Program-made: the position numbers and the translations under genes
Source: Cupriavidus numazuensis
Lineage (GTDB): Bacteria; Pseudomonadota; Gammaproteobacteria; Burkholderiales; Burkholderiaceae
NCBI RefSeq assembly: GCF_905397435.1
Contig: NZ_CAJPVI010000008.1
Span: 1-64,000 of the forward strand
Length of the DNA: 64,000 bases
Direction: 5' to 3'
In this document: in pieces, positions 12,552 to 22,104 of the stretch
Numbering within the stretch: position 1 is the stretch's first letter
Layout of the letters: each line of letters begins with the position of its first letter
The notes under the pieces: model-generated
The model's input: the letters and a program-made list of their open reading frames with translations, nothing else
The model's database searches: none
What the model was told of the DNA's origin: nothing

Positions 12552-13378
12552 ACGTGAATCCGGAGCTCGCCGTCTTGCCAGGTCCAAATCTGCGGCACGT
12601 GTGCTGCCGTGTCGGTGCTTGCGTTCTGGCCTTCTGCGCACTGGTGCTGGCTACCTTGCCGGGTCCGGCCGCATCCGCGGCACCGGCGGGCCCCGATCCG
12701 GGCGCGATCCGCGTGCTGCTGAGCGCCGACCCGGAAAGCACCGTCGCCGCGACCATGGCGGGCACCATCGTCAAGCTGGCGGCGACGCTCGGTCAATCGG
12801 TCGGCAAGGGCAAGCTACTGGTGCAGATGGATTGCGCCGAGCCGCGCGCCCGGCTCGGCATGGCCGACGCCGAACTGGCCGGCGCGATCGAGACGCTGCA
12901 GGCCAAGTCCGCGCTGCGCAAGCTCGATGCGGTGGGCGACACCGAGCTGAACCTTGCCAAGTCCGCCGCGGACCGGGCCGCGTCCGCAGCCACGCTCGCG
13001 CGCACGCAGGTCAGCCACTGCACGGTGGAGGCGCCGTTCTCGGGCCGCGTGGCCAAGGTCTACGTGCGGCCGCACGAGAGCGTCAACGCCGGCGCGCCGC
13101 TGGTCGACCTGGTCAGCGATGGCCCGATCAAGCTGCGCTTGAACATCCCGTCGACCATGCTGCGCACGGTCAAGGTCGGTACCGCGTTTACGATCAGCGT
13201 GTCGGAAACAGGCAAGAGCTACAGCGCGCGCGTGTCGGCCATGAACTCACGCGTGGACGCGGTGGCGCAATCGATCGAGATCGAAGGGCGCCTGCAGGCG
13301 CCCGCCGCCGAGCTGTTGCCGGGCATGAGCGGCATTGCGCAGTTCCCGGCGTCGGCTCCCGCGACGCAGGCGAGGTAG
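12548..13378 (+). CDS. HlyD-family periplasmic adaptor
   Basis: A 276-residue membrane-fusion protein, starting within the stop codon of the TolC-like gene. A hydrophobic N-terminal segment (about 18-45) serves as signal or anchor. Residues 55-100 and 155-185 form the split lipoyl-like half motifs (AGTIVKLAATLGQSVGKGKL and VEAPFSGRVAKVYVRPHESV), separated by a short alpha-helical hairpin (about 95-150). A beta-barrel part follows (SVSETGKSYSARVSAMNSRV). At 276 residues it is shorter than typical RND or T1SS adaptors. It is expected to bridge the inner membrane proteins to the TolC-like channel. Five bases separate its stop from the next ATG. Confidence 0.85.
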   Translation: MNVNPELAVLPGPNLRHVCCRVGACVLAFCALVLATLPGPAASAAPAGPDPGAIRVLLSADPESTVAATMAGTIVKLAATLGQSVGKGKLLVQMDCAEPRARLGMADAELAGAIETLQAKSALRKLDAVGDTELNLAKSAADRAASAATLARTQVSHCTVEAPFSGRVAKVYVRPHESVNAGAPLVDLVSDGPIKLRLNIPSTMLRTVKVGTAFTISVSETGKSYSARVSAMNSRVDAVAQSIEIEGRLQAPAAELLPGMSGIAQFPASAPATQAR

Positions 13379-13382
13379 CGCC

Positions 13383-14732
13383 ATGCAAGCGCAGCCGCAA
13401 GGCGACGTCGTCCTGCTGCTTCAACTCGCCGAGCTGGAAAGCCTGTCGCGGCAGGCCGATACCGTGCAGCAACTGAGCTTCCATATCGCCAACGACGCGT
13501 ATCCGCTGCTGCGCTACCGGCAGGCACTGGTGTTCGCGTCGGAACCGGGCGGGCTGCGGCTGTTGAATATCTCCGGGCTGGTCTCGCTCGATGAACAGTC
13601 CCCGTACGTGGTCTGGCTCGGCCATGCACGCCAGTGGCTGCGCGAGCAACTGGGCAGCGGCGAGCCGCGCTGGCTGACGCCCGACGATGCCGCGCAGGCG
13701 GGCGAGATCCTGCGCGGCGGCTGGGAGGAGTGGTGGTCGGGCGGCGTCTGGGCGTTGCCTCTGCGCACGCGTGCGGGCCAGGTACTCGGCTGGGCGATCT
13801 TCCTGCTCGACCAGGCGCCATCGGCCGGGCACAGCGTCGTCATGACGCGGCTGTCGCAGGCCTGGGGCTACCACTGGGAGATGCTGGCGGGGCGGCAGCG
13901 CAAGCTGTCGCACTGGTGGAGCGGGCGGGCGCGCCGTATCGCCATTGCGGTGGCGTTGCTGGTGCCGCTGGTGCCGGTACGGCAAAGCGCGCTCGCGCCC
14001 GCGGAAATCACGTCGCTGGACCTGCAGATGGTGAGCGCGCCGCTGGAGGGCGTCGTCAAGGCGATCCACGTGCAGCCGAACCAGCCGGTGAAAGCGGGCC
14101 AGCCGCTGTTCTCGCTCGACGACACCACGCTCAGCCACCGCCTGGACGTCGCCGCGCAGGCGGTGGCGGTGGCCGATGCGGAACTGCAATCGGCGCGCCA
14201 GAACGCGTTCCGCAGCGACGACAGCAAGGCCCAGCTCACCACGCTGCAGAGCCGCGCCGAGGAGCGCCGCGCGGAACTCGAATCGATACGCTCGCAACTG
14301 CAGCGGCAGACCGTGGTGGCGCCCCGCGACGGCGTGGCGGTGTTCGCCGACATCAATGATTGGCTCGGCAAGCCGGTCGTGACTGGCGAGAGGATCATGC
14401 AGCTTGCCAACCCGGACAGGCCCGCCATGCTGATCCAGCTGCCTGTCGCCGACGCGCTGACGCTGGAAGTCGGTGCGCCGGTCAGCCTGTTCCTGACGGT
14501 GCGTCCGCTGAGTCCACTGACCGGCAAGCTGATCGAGACCAGCTACCAGGCCGTGCCCACGCCGGAAGGCGTGCCGAGCTACCGGCTGCGCGCCGATATC
14601 GAGAACGCCGATACCGGGCTGGCGCGGATCGGCCTGAAGGGCACGGCGCGCATCAAGGGCGGCTGGTCGGTGCTCGGCTACGAAATCCTGCGCCGGCCGC
14701 TGGCCAGCCTGCGCGCGCTGACGGGCCTGTGA
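13383..14732 (+). CDS. Membrane-anchored HlyD adaptor with GAF-like N-terminal domain
   Basis: A 449-residue protein; the ATG at 13383 was chosen because upstream codons are arginine-rich and overlap the previous gene. The first 165 residues form a soluble, probably cytoplasmic region that looks GAF-like (LLRYRQALVF, WWSGGVWALPLRTRAGQVLG). One transmembrane helix follows (about 185-200, RIAIAVALLVPLVPV). Then comes a HlyD region with lipoyl halves around a coiled coil (SAPLEGVVKAIHVQPNQPV at about 220 and VAPRDGVAVFADINDWLGKP at about 315) and a C-terminal barrel. A sensory or substrate-binding cytoplasmic domain on an adaptor is unusual. It could couple a cytoplasmic signal to assembly of the exporter. 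Function is inferred from the family only. Confidence 0.75.
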   Translation: MQAQPQGDVVLLLQLAELESLSRQADTVQQLSFHIANDAYPLLRYRQALVFASEPGGLRLLNISGLVSLDEQSPYVVWLGHARQWLREQLGSGEPRWLTPDDAAQAGEILRGGWEEWWSGGVWALPLRTRAGQVLGWAIFLLDQAPSAGHSVVMTRLSQAWGYHWEMLAGRQRKLSHWWSGRARRIAIAVALLVPLVPVRQSALAPAEITSLDLQMVSAPLEGVVKAIHVQPNQPVKAGQPLFSLDDTTLSHRLDVAAQAVAVADAELQSARQNAFRSDDSKAQLTTLQSRAEERRAELESIRSQLQRQTVVAPRDGVAVFADINDWLGKPVVTGERIMQLANPDRPAMLIQLPVADALTLEVGAPVSLFLTVRPLSPLTGKLIETSYQAVPTPEGVPSYRLRADIENADTGLARIGLKGTARIKGGWSVLGYEILRRPLASLRALTGL

Positions 14733-14757
14733 GCCAGGCGCAACCGGAGCCCACGCC

Positions 14758-16866
14758 GTGCAGCCCTCCACTTCCAGTCCGGAAGACCTCCCGCTACCGC
14801 CGCTGCGCGAAGACCTGCGCATCTTTCCCGCGGCCGCGCATGCCGACGGCAGCCCAGCGTGGATCATCGAGGACCCGGTACGCAACCGGCACTTCCGCAT
14901 CGGCTGGCTGGAATTCGAATGCCTGCAGCGCTGGCACCTGGCGCCGCGCGCCGCCGCACAGCAGATCCGCGACACCACGCCACTGCATGCGCAGGGCGGC
15001 CAGGTGCTGGGCTTCGCCGCGTTCCTGCAGGCCAACTCGCTGCTGCGCCCGCCGCCAGCCCGCAGCCAGGAGCTTGCCCTCGCGCGGCCGCCGCGCGGTT
15101 GGCTGACATGGCACTGGTGGCTGCACCACTACCTGTTTTTCCGCATCCCGCTGCTGCGCCCGACGTACCGCATGCAGTGGCTATACGAACGACTGCGCTG
15201 GCTGTTCCAGGCGCGCACGGTGTGGGTGGTGCTGGCGCTTACGCTGACCGGTATTGCGCTGACGCTGCGCCAGTGGGACACGTTCCGCCACACGCTGTTC
15301 GAATCGATCTCGCTGGAAGGCGCCTTGGGCTTCGCGTGCGCTCTGGCCGTGGCCAAGACGCTGCATGAGTTCGGCCACGCCATGGTCGCCACGCACTTCG
15401 GCGTGCGCGTGGGGCATATGGGCGTGGCGTTTCTCGTAATGTGGCCAATGCTCTATACCGACACCAGTGAATCGTGGCGGCTGACCAATGCGCGCCAGCG
15501 GCTGGCGATCGCGAGTGCCGGCATCGCGACCGAGCTGGTCATCGCAGGCCTTGCCACGCTGTGCTGGGCGCTGCTGTCGCCGGGGCCCGCGCGGCAGGCG
15601 TGCTTCTACCTGGCGACCACGAGCTGGGTGCTGTCGCTTGCGCTCAACGCCAGTCCGTTCATGCGGTTCGACGGCTACTTCATCCTGTCGGACCTGCTCG
15701 ACCTGCCGAACCTGCACGAACGCGCCGGCGCGCTGGCCCGCACCGCGCTGCGGCGGCTGTTGTGGGGCTGGGACGACGCGTGGCCGGAACAGCTTCCGCC
15801 GCCGCTGCGCCGCAAGCTCATCGTGTTCGCATGGGTGACGTGGTGCTATCGGCTGGTGGTGTTCCTCGGCATTGCGCTGGTGGTCTACCACATGTTCTTC
15901 AAGGCGCTCGGCGTGGTGCTGTTCGCGGTCGAGATCCTCTTCTTCATTGCCTTGCCATGCTGGAGGGAACTGCAAGTGTGGATTCGCCGCCGTGCCGACA
16001 CGCCGCACCTGCGGCGTCATCTCTTGCTGGCCGGACTCGCGTTTGTGCTGGTCGTGCTGGCCCTGCCGCTGCCGACAGGCGTGCGTGCGCCCGCGCTTGC
16101 GCACAGCACGCGGCAGTGGACCGCGTATTCGCCGGTGCCGGCGCAACTGGTCGAGCGCTCCGCGGCAGGGGACGTCAAGGCCGGCACCACGCTGGTCCAG
16201 CTGCGCCAGCCGGAACTGGCCAGCGAAGCCATGGCGGCGCAGGCCAGCGTGGCTGGCAACAACGCCAGGCTGACCGGCTTGCTGGAACTGCGGCGCGGCA
16301 TCGAGCAGCAGGCTGCCGCGCTGGAGTCGCTGCAGCAGAGCCTGGCACGTGCCCGCGCCGTGCGGGCCGAGGAAAGCCGCCTGCTGCTGGCGGCGCCGTT
16401 CGACGGACGCTGGGTCGACGTGCCCGACGATGTGCGCGCCGGAACGTGGGTCGGCACGAAGCAGGTGCTCGGGCGGCTGATCGATCCGGCGCACTGGCAG
16501 GTCGACGCCTACGTGAGCGAGGCGGATGTGCAGCATCTGCGCATCGGTGCGCGCGCTTGCTTCTATCCGGAGGCGCAGCCGGCACGGCACTGCGGGGAAA
16601 TTCGGGCCATTGCCCCGTCGCGCAGTACCCAGATTCCCGCGCCCCAGCTCACCACGCCGCACGGCGGGCCGGTCGCGGCGGTCGAGAAGCAGGGCATGCT
16701 GATCCCGGAAGCGTCGCTCTATCTGGTCCAGATCGATCTGGACGAGCCGCCGCGCCTGCCGATGGAGCTGCGCGGCCGCGTGTACCTGAGCGGCGAGCCG
16801 CGCAGCCGTCTCGGGGACTGGCTGCGCAACGTGGTCAGCGTGGGAATACGGGAAGCCGGCTTCTGA
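14758..16866 (+). CDS. M50 site-2 zinc metalloprotease fused to HlyD domain
   Basis: A 702-residue polytopic protein starting at GTG. Residues 1-100 are soluble, with a pattern (FRIGWLEFECLQRW ... FLQANSLL) reminiscent of PqqD/RRE-like peptide-recognition domains. Membrane helices begin near 150. The zinc motif HEFGH is at 203-207, and the second ligand site is FMRFDGY with Asp305, both as in M50/site-2 proteases. After further helices (350-450), residues 450-700 form a periplasmic HlyD-like lipoyl/coiled-coil/barrel region (LLLAAPFDGRWVDV). Proteins of this type are often annotated as putative peptide zinc metalloproteases and sit beside exporters. With no ABC ATPase in the operon, it may process the exoprotein or act as the inner-membrane partner of the adaptor-TolC chain; this is inference. 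Confidence 0.82.
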   Translation: MQPSTSSPEDLPLPPLREDLRIFPAAAHADGSPAWIIEDPVRNRHFRIGWLEFECLQRWHLAPRAAAQQIRDTTPLHAQGGQVLGFAAFLQANSLLRPPPARSQELALARPPRGWLTWHWWLHHYLFFRIPLLRPTYRMQWLYERLRWLFQARTVWVVLALTLTGIALTLRQWDTFRHTLFESISLEGALGFACALAVAKTLHEFGHAMVATHFGVRVGHMGVAFLVMWPMLYTDTSESWRLTNARQRLAIASAGIATELVIAGLATLCWALLSPGPARQACFYLATTSWVLSLALNASPFMRFDGYFILSDLLDLPNLHERAGALARTALRRLLWGWDDAWPEQLPPPLRRKLIVFAWVTWCYRLVVFLGIALVVYHMFFKALGVVLFAVEILFFIALPCWRELQVWIRRRADTPHLRRHLLLAGLAFVLVVLALPLPTGVRAPALAHSTRQWTAYSPVPAQLVERSAAGDVKAGTTLVQLRQPELASEAMAAQASVAGNNARLTGLLELRRGIEQQAAALESLQQSLARARAVRAEESRLLLAAPFDGRWVDVPDDVRAGTWVGTKQVLGRLIDPAHWQVDAYVSEADVQHLRIGARACFYPEAQPARHCGEIRAIAPSRSTQIPAPQLTTPHGGPVAAVEKQGMLIPEASLYLVQIDLDEPPRLPMELRGRVYLSGEPRSRLGDWLRNVVSVGIREAGF

Positions 16867-16871
16867 CCAAA

Positions 16872-16884
16872 CCAGCGCGGCTGG
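16872..16884. terminator. Short hairpin between convergent genes
   Basis: CCAGC-GCG-GCTGG forms a perfect 5-bp stem in the 22-bp gap between the M50 gene and the convergent MscS gene. No T-tract is present on either side, so an intrinsic terminator role is only possible. Confidence 0.3.
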
Positions 16885-16888
16885 CGGG

Positions 16889-18613
16889 TCAGGGCGCCTT
16901 CCTGTCGGGCGCCGCCGGCGCCGGATGCCAGTTCGCCGGCGGCACCACCAGCGGCTCCTTGGGCTGCAGCACGAAGTGCGGCGACATGATCTGCACGCCG
17001 TGTCGGTTGAATTCGTCCTGGATGGCCTGGTGCAGCGTGGACAGCGCGTGGAAACGCTGGCGCGGATCCGCGATGCCGAAGAACAGCTCGTACTCGACAT
17101 AGAAGTCCGACAGCCCGCGCTGCAGCACGAACGGCGCCGGTTCGTCGCGCAGGCCCGGCACGCTTGCCACGGCGCCAAGCAGCATCGCGTGGACCTGCCG
17201 CCATGGCGTGTCGTAGCCGATCGTCACAGCGGTCGACAGCAGCGCACTCGTGTCGCCGTGCACTGCAGCCGAGGCGCGGCCCCGGCGCGAGAAGTTGTGG
17301 ACCGCGCTGCCGACCACCACCGCATTGGGCAGCGTCACTTCCTCCTGCCGCACGTTCTCGATCTTGACCGACAGCGCGTCGAGGCCGGTCACCGTGCCGA
17401 TCGTCCCGCCGATGTCGACCATGTCGCCGGGCCGCAGCGCGCGCGAATAGACGAGCACCATGCCGCTCATGATCTGGTTGACGATATTGGCCGAGCCCAG
17501 CGTCACCATGAAGCCGAACAGCACCGACAGGCCCTTGAACACATCGCTCTGCGAGCCCGGAATATACGGGTACGCGAAGGTCAGCCCGAGTGCCCATACG
17601 CCCACGGCGGCCAGCCGGCGCGTGGCGCCGACGGTCTCGGGATGCAGGCCCGGCACGTCGAGCTGGCCGCGCTGTACGGCGAGGAAGATGGTCGACACGA
17701 GCCGCTGCAGCGCGCGCGTGATCAGCAGGATCACGATCACAGTGACGATGCCCGGGATCGCTTCCAGCATCGATTCGCCGATGCGCGCCAGCAGCGTGAA
17801 CAGGAAGGTGCCCATGCGCTGGCCAAGCGGCTCGGTCAGCGGGAACTGTTCGAGCGCGAACTCCAGCCACAGGAAGATCAGCAGCACGATCAGGCCGACG
17901 CCCACGATCTGCACGACCAGGCTGGCGAGCTGGAAAAGTGCACCGGTCCAGTCGAAGCCGCTGCGCTTCACGCGAGCGCCGACGCGGTGGTCCAGCGCCT
18001 TCAGCAGCAGCGCGCTGAGCCGGCGGCGTGCACGGGCAACGCCCCAGACCAGCCCCACGAGCAAAAGCAGGCCCAGCGACGACAGCAGCGTACCGCGGAT
18101 AATCGTTGGCCAGCGCAGCTGCTCGCGCCGCGCGGCGACGGCATTCTCGAGCGCATGGCTGGCCGCGTCGGCCACGGCCTCGACGGTCTGTCCCGGCTGC
18201 TCGGGATCGAGATCGTCCTGGACGATGGCGAACATCACGCGGTCGCCAAGCCGGATCGCTACGCCGGACTCCTCGCCGAGGCGTCCCGATACGCGCGTGA
18301 GCGGCTCGGCCAGTTCGGCGCGGTTCAGGTTGTCGAATCGCTCCCTGGCGCGGGCCGCGCGCACGGCCGGCACCGCACCGGCCACGGTCGCGCGCAGCGT
18401 GGCGACGGGCCGGTTCATCAGGCTCAGTTCGGCAGGCTCGGGGGCAGGAGCGGGTACCGGCTTGTCGGCTGCGTGGGTGGCGAGCGGCACGGTGAGTGCC
18501 AGTATCAGCAGCGTCAGGCGCTTGCGCCAGTCAAACGGGAACGGGAAGGACCGCGGGCGGGGAAGCCTGAAGACGGCCGACAGGAATAGCGAACGGGCGA
18601 AGATGGCGATCAT
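16889..18613 (-). CDS. MscS-family mechanosensitive ion channel
   Basis: A 574-residue protein read from ATG at 18613; longer in-frame starts lack a signal-like N-terminus. A signal or hydrophobic segment lies at about 15-45 (LTLLILALTVPLATHAA). A periplasmic region follows (60-170), then several membrane helices (about 180-370). The MscS core has the pore-lining/TM3 segment GFMVTLGSANIVNQIMSGMV and the beta domain signature LRPGDMVDIGGTIGTVTGLD. A cytoplasmic vestibule ends the protein (YELFFGIADPRQRF). The extra N-terminal region makes it an enlarged MscS paralogue rather than the 286-residue minimal channel. It likely gates ion release on membrane tension. It is convergent to the export operon and looks monocistronic. 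Confidence 0.85.
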   Translation of the reverse strand: MIAIFARSLFLSAVFRLPRPRSFPFPFDWRKRLTLLILALTVPLATHAADKPVPAPAPEPAELSLMNRPVATLRATVAGAVPAVRAARARERFDNLNRAELAEPLTRVSGRLGEESGVAIRLGDRVMFAIVQDDLDPEQPGQTVEAVADAASHALENAVAARREQLRWPTIIRGTLLSSLGLLLLVGLVWGVARARRRLSALLLKALDHRVGARVKRSGFDWTGALFQLASLVVQIVGVGLIVLLIFLWLEFALEQFPLTEPLGQRMGTFLFTLLARIGESMLEAIPGIVTVIVILLITRALQRLVSTIFLAVQRGQLDVPGLHPETVGATRRLAAVGVWALGLTFAYPYIPGSQSDVFKGLSVLFGFMVTLGSANIVNQIMSGMVLVYSRALRPGDMVDIGGTIGTVTGLDALSVKIENVRQEEVTLPNAVVVGSAVHNFSRRGRASAAVHGDTSALLSTAVTIGYDTPWRQVHAMLLGAVASVPGLRDEPAPFVLQRGLSDFYVEYELFFGIADPRQRFHALSTLHQAIQDEFNRHGVQIMSPHFVLQPKEPLVVPPANWHPAPAAPDRKAP

Positions 18614-18746
18614 CCGGAAGCTCGGCAGGGCGGTTTGTCCTTTGCATAATGGGTCGCTTTCGACGGGAACGCCAGCCGGCACAGCGGCGGCGCCGGTCCC
18701 TTGCGTGCCTTGACGCCCGAGGTGCTGACGATCGGTACAGGGCAGG

Positions 18747-18767
18747 CCGGGCGCCAACGGCGCCCGG
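18747..18767 (-). terminator. GC-rich hairpin after DUF1254 gene
   Basis: Perfect 9-bp arms CCGGGCGCC / GGCGCCCGG with a 3-nt loop, six bases beyond the stop of the minus-strand DUF1254 gene. There is no U-tract. The position fits a 3'-end stabiliser or an imperfect terminator. Confidence 0.5.
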
Positions 18768-18773
18768 AACCCA

Positions 18774-20300
18774 CTACCTGAGTTTTTCCATGTCGTCAGG
18801 TTTCCAGGTCTGGTCGAAGAATGCCTGCTCGGGCGAGTAGAGCCGGAAGATCACGAAGTAGCCCTTGCCGGGTACCGTGCGCAGCCAGTTCTTGTCCTTG
18901 CCGGCAGGCGCCGTCGGGCCGAAGTAGAGGTCGGTGGAGCCGTCGGCATTCTGCACCGGCTTGTCCATCTGGTTCAGCGACGGGTGAGACTGTCCGTTGT
19001 CCAGCCCCGAAGCCGTGGTGCCGTCGTAGACCGTGGCGGACCAGAAGTTCTTCGCAGGAATCTTCGGCGGCAGATGCAGCTTGTACGATTGGCCGCCGTC
19101 GAGGAAGTTGCCGTCCTTGTCACGGAAGGTGACAGGGTACTTGGCGCCGGCGTTCACCATGTTCATCACCATGCCGGGGCTTGCGGAATAGGCGCTGGTG
19201 AAGAAGCCCGAACGCTGCTCCAGGTTCGTGAACGTCTGGCTGGACTGGAACGACGTGTTTTCGCCGGCGAAGACATTGATCCATTGCCGGTCCGGGTAGT
19301 ACTTGCTGCCCGGCTCACGGTTGATCATGTCGGTCATCACGACCTTGCTCATCTTGAACGCGGTCTGCGCCGCGCGGTCGAGCAGGGTGCGCATCTCGGG
19401 CGACGGCGAGAATGGCTTGCCCTTCTCGATGCCGATCGTATGCAGGAAGCCGCGCATGTCGAGATCGGCCGGATCGACGTACTCGCTGTCGATGAAGCGG
19501 GACATCATCTCGAAGTAGCGAATATCGCGCGGGAAGAGCAGGTCGGCGGGTTTTGCGTTGCCATCCGGAAACTGCATGGGCTTCGCCGCTGCCTTCTGGC
19601 CAAGCGGGTAGATGCGCGTGGCGGCGATCTGCGCATTGGGCTTCGACAGGTCCTTGGGATCGCTGAAGAACGTGCGCCAGAACAGGAAGACGTTGTAGGT
19701 CCGCGAGCGGTAGATGAACGCGCCTTTCGGCACGCTGCCTTTCGGCGGCTCGCCCTTGTAGTCGGGGGGCAGCAGCACATAGGTGCCGCCTTTGCCCTTG
19801 TCGGGCCCCGCGAGCCCGACGTCGCCGACCCAGGTCCGGCCATCGATCGTAGGGCCGACAAGCGGCCGCTGGAAGAAGTCATCCAGGATGCCCTGGACGC
19901 CGGCCGGCGCCTCGACGACGAGCGGGCCGTCCTTCTTCAGGTCAAGGTAGCCCATGGCGTAGACCACGTCGGAATTCGGCGTGGTTACTAGCGTCGATGC
20001 CTTGATCCGCTCCTTCCAGACCGGCAGCACGTTGTAGCCCGCGCCAAACACCTTTTCCGAGCCTTCCTTCATGGCCCAGATGTTGATGGCCGGCAGCGCC
20101 CAGAGATAGGCTTGCGCGGCGCGCTGGAAGATCAGCTCGTCGCGCAGCAGGCGTGTCGAATCCGCCGTGGGATAGTCCTTCTCGAACGGCGCATTGGCGA
20201 GCGCATCAAAGTGCGAGGCCTGCGCCAGTGCAGTCCCGGAAGACGTCAGCACGGCTGCGGCAAGCGCCAGGTGCGTGAAGGTGCGATTTGGTTGTTTCAT
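18774..20300 (-). CDS. DUF1254/DUF1214 domain protein, secreted
   Basis: About 508 residues from the ATG at 20300; an ATG four codons upstream sits directly on the GGAG ribosome site and is less likely. A Sec signal peptide (LALAAAVLTSSGTALAQA) is followed by DUF1254 (about 50-190, with TTPNSDVVYAMGYLDL) and DUF1214 (about 380-500, with SLNQMDKPVQNADGSTDLYF). The biochemical role of this family is not established; members are periplasmic or exported and common in environmental proteobacteria. It is the second gene of a two-gene unit with the paralogue upstream (86 bp apart). Confidence 0.8.
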   Translation of the reverse strand: MKQPNRTFTHLALAAAVLTSSGTALAQASHFDALANAPFEKDYPTADSTRLLRDELIFQRAAQAYLWALPAINIWAMKEGSEKVFGAGYNVLPVWKERIKASTLVTTPNSDVVYAMGYLDLKKDGPLVVEAPAGVQGILDDFFQRPLVGPTIDGRTWVGDVGLAGPDKGKGGTYVLLPPDYKGEPPKGSVPKGAFIYRSRTYNVFLFWRTFFSDPKDLSKPNAQIAATRIYPLGQKAAAKPMQFPDGNAKPADLLFPRDIRYFEMMSRFIDSEYVDPADLDMRGFLHTIGIEKGKPFSPSPEMRTLLDRAAQTAFKMSKVVMTDMINREPGSKYYPDRQWINVFAGENTSFQSSQTFTNLEQRSGFFTSAYSASPGMVMNMVNAGAKYPVTFRDKDGNFLDGGQSYKLHLPPKIPAKNFWSATVYDGTTASGLDNGQSHPSLNQMDKPVQNADGSTDLYFGPTAPAGKDKNWLRTVPGKGYFVIFRLYSPEQAFFDQTWKPDDMEKLR

Positions 20301-20386
20301 GAGCGGCTTCATCTCCGGATTGGTGGCCTATCGGTGCGTTCACGGCAGGGCCTGTGCAGCACTGGCCCTGCCATCGGGAGCTGTTC

Positions 20387-21922
20387 TCAGGCCATTTTCC
20401 GGATTGCGGGCGGTTTCCAGCTGCCATCAAGAATCGGCTGCTTGCCCCAGTAGGCGCGGATGTACAGCGAGAAGTTGCCGCCTGGTGCAGGCAGCCAGTT
20501 CGATTCGCGCGCCGCACCGGGTGACTTCGCGCCGGCGTAGAGCGTCAGGGAGCCATCCGGATTGCGCTTCAGCGTGGTGTTCTTCGTGCCGAGCGAATAG
20601 CGCTTGAGGTCGTTCGGATGGAAGAGGTGCTTGTCGTTGTAGAGCGTCAGCGACCAGAAGCCGTTGACCGGCGGCTCCTGGCCGGCGGGGAAGACGATCT
20701 CGTAGGTGTTGGCGCCGTTCAGGGCCGCGCCCGTTGCGTCGAAGTCGGTATAGAGGTACTGCGTCTCCGTGGGCCTGTTGTCGAACATATTCGACTTGGC
20801 CGTGCCGGTACGGTCGAAATAGTCGAAGCCCGTCTGCGCATTGTTGGTGGAACGATTCCAGCCGTTGCCGGCAGGCAGTCCGTTGTGGCGCCACGCAAAG
20901 AATGGCGCGATGACGTCGCGTTCGGTTTCGACGGCAGTGGAAACGAGCCACTTCTTCGTCTCCGGATCGCGGTTCGCCACTTCCATCAGCGAGCGGAACT
21001 GCGCGTAGAGCGCTTCTTCGCCCGGTAGCGGCGGCACGGTGTCGAGCACCTGTCCGAACTGGTCGAAGAACTTCTCGGGGACCACCCATGTGGTCTCGCC
21101 GCCGCCGTCTGATTTCGGGCCGGGGATCACGGGCGCCTTGGCCCAGTCGATGGTCTTCATGCGGCCGTCGAACTGCTTCAGCGGATAGAAGACGATCTGG
21201 TTGAGCACCGGCTGGATGATCTTGCGATCCTCCGGCGTATCGTTCATGAACACACGTGGAATGGCATTTGCCAGTGCAGTCGGACAACGGATGATGCCGG
21301 TGACGCCGGCAGGCTTGCTGCCTTTCCAGTTCGGGCCGACGAGCAGATAGAAGCCGGGCTTGCTCTTGTAGGGCTTGCCGAGTTCACCGAACTGGTTGGT
21401 ACGCGCGTCATACAACGCGTAGACCCAGAAACGGTCGCCGAAGTTGGGAACTTGCGCGATCACCGGCTCCTCGTCAAGCGAGAAGAAGCCGAGTCCGTAG
21501 GTCACGTCCTGATTGGGGCAGGTCACGAACGTCTCGGTCGGATCGATGTAGTCATGGAGCATTGCGACCTGACCGCGCGGTGCCACGGGCAACACGCCGT
21601 TCAACAGCCCAGGTTGCGGCGCTTGCGTGATTTTCGCGTTGCGGTTGAGCATATTGACCATCGGCCAGCCCCACACGTAGGCCATGCGCGCGATCACCTG
21701 CGTATAGCCGGAATGCATGAGTAGCCCGGGTGGTGGCTGGACTTCTTTGCTGGCCTCAGGGCCGGTTGCGCCGGCAGACTTCTGTGTTGCGCCCTTGCCC
21801 TTGGTTTCTGCCGCCGAAGCGGATTGCGGGATCGTGGCCAGCGAAGCGTAAGCCAGGGGCAAGGCGCCGCCCAGGACGGTGAACAGCCTTCTTGTTACGT
21901 TGACATTGTCTTGGTCGGCCAT
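20387..21922 (-). CDS. DUF1254/DUF1214 domain protein with Tat-type signal
   Basis: A 511-residue protein starting [19 protein letters not shown]; the twin-arginine motif and hydrophobic stretch ending in SASAAE indicate Tat export. DUF1254 occupies about 75-220 ([20 protein letters not shown]) and DUF1214 the last 110 residues ([18 protein letters not shown]). It is paralogous to the next gene but uses a different export route, suggesting that this one folds or binds a cofactor in the cytoplasm. No strong ribosome site is seen before the chosen ATG; an ATG 12 codons upstream (21958) is possible. Function unknown. Confidence 0.8.
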   Translation of the reverse strand: MADQDNVNVTRRLFTVLGGALPLAYASLATIPQSASAAETKGKGATQKSAGATGPEASKEVQPPPGLLMHSGYTQVIARMAYVWGWPMVNMLNRNAKITQAPQPGLLNGVLPVAPRGQVAMLHDYIDPTETFVTCPNQDVTYGLGFFSLDEEPVIAQVPNFGDRFWVYALYDARTNQFGELGKPYKSKPGFYLLVGPNWKGSKPAGVTGIIRCPTALANAIPRVFMNDTPEDRKIIQPVLNQIVFYPLKQFDGRMKTIDWAKAPVIPGPKSDGGGETTWVVPEKFFDQFGQVLDTVPPLPGEEALYAQFRSLMEVANRDPETKKWLVSTAVETERDVIAPFFAWRHNGLPAGNGWNRSTNNAQTGFDYFDRTGTAKSNMFDNRPTETQYLYTDFDATGAALNGANTYEIVFPAGQEPPVNGFWSLTLYNDKHLFHPNDLKRYSLGTKNTTLKRNPDGSLTLYAGAKSPGAARESNWLPAPGGNFSLYIRAYWGKQPILDGSWKPPAIRKMA

Positions 21923-22104
21923 GGCTTGCGTTCGGTGGTCTGCGCAGTTTCGAATCACCGCACAAGCGCGTGCGCGCGGTGTTCCAGCTACGTATGCTGC
22001 ATAACGTTCTTGCCATTCGGAAGTGAATCGTTTTGAGTGCGATATGAATTATTTGGTCTTCCGTCAGGTTTGGTTTTCGACATACCGCATCTTTGCACGC
22101 GACG

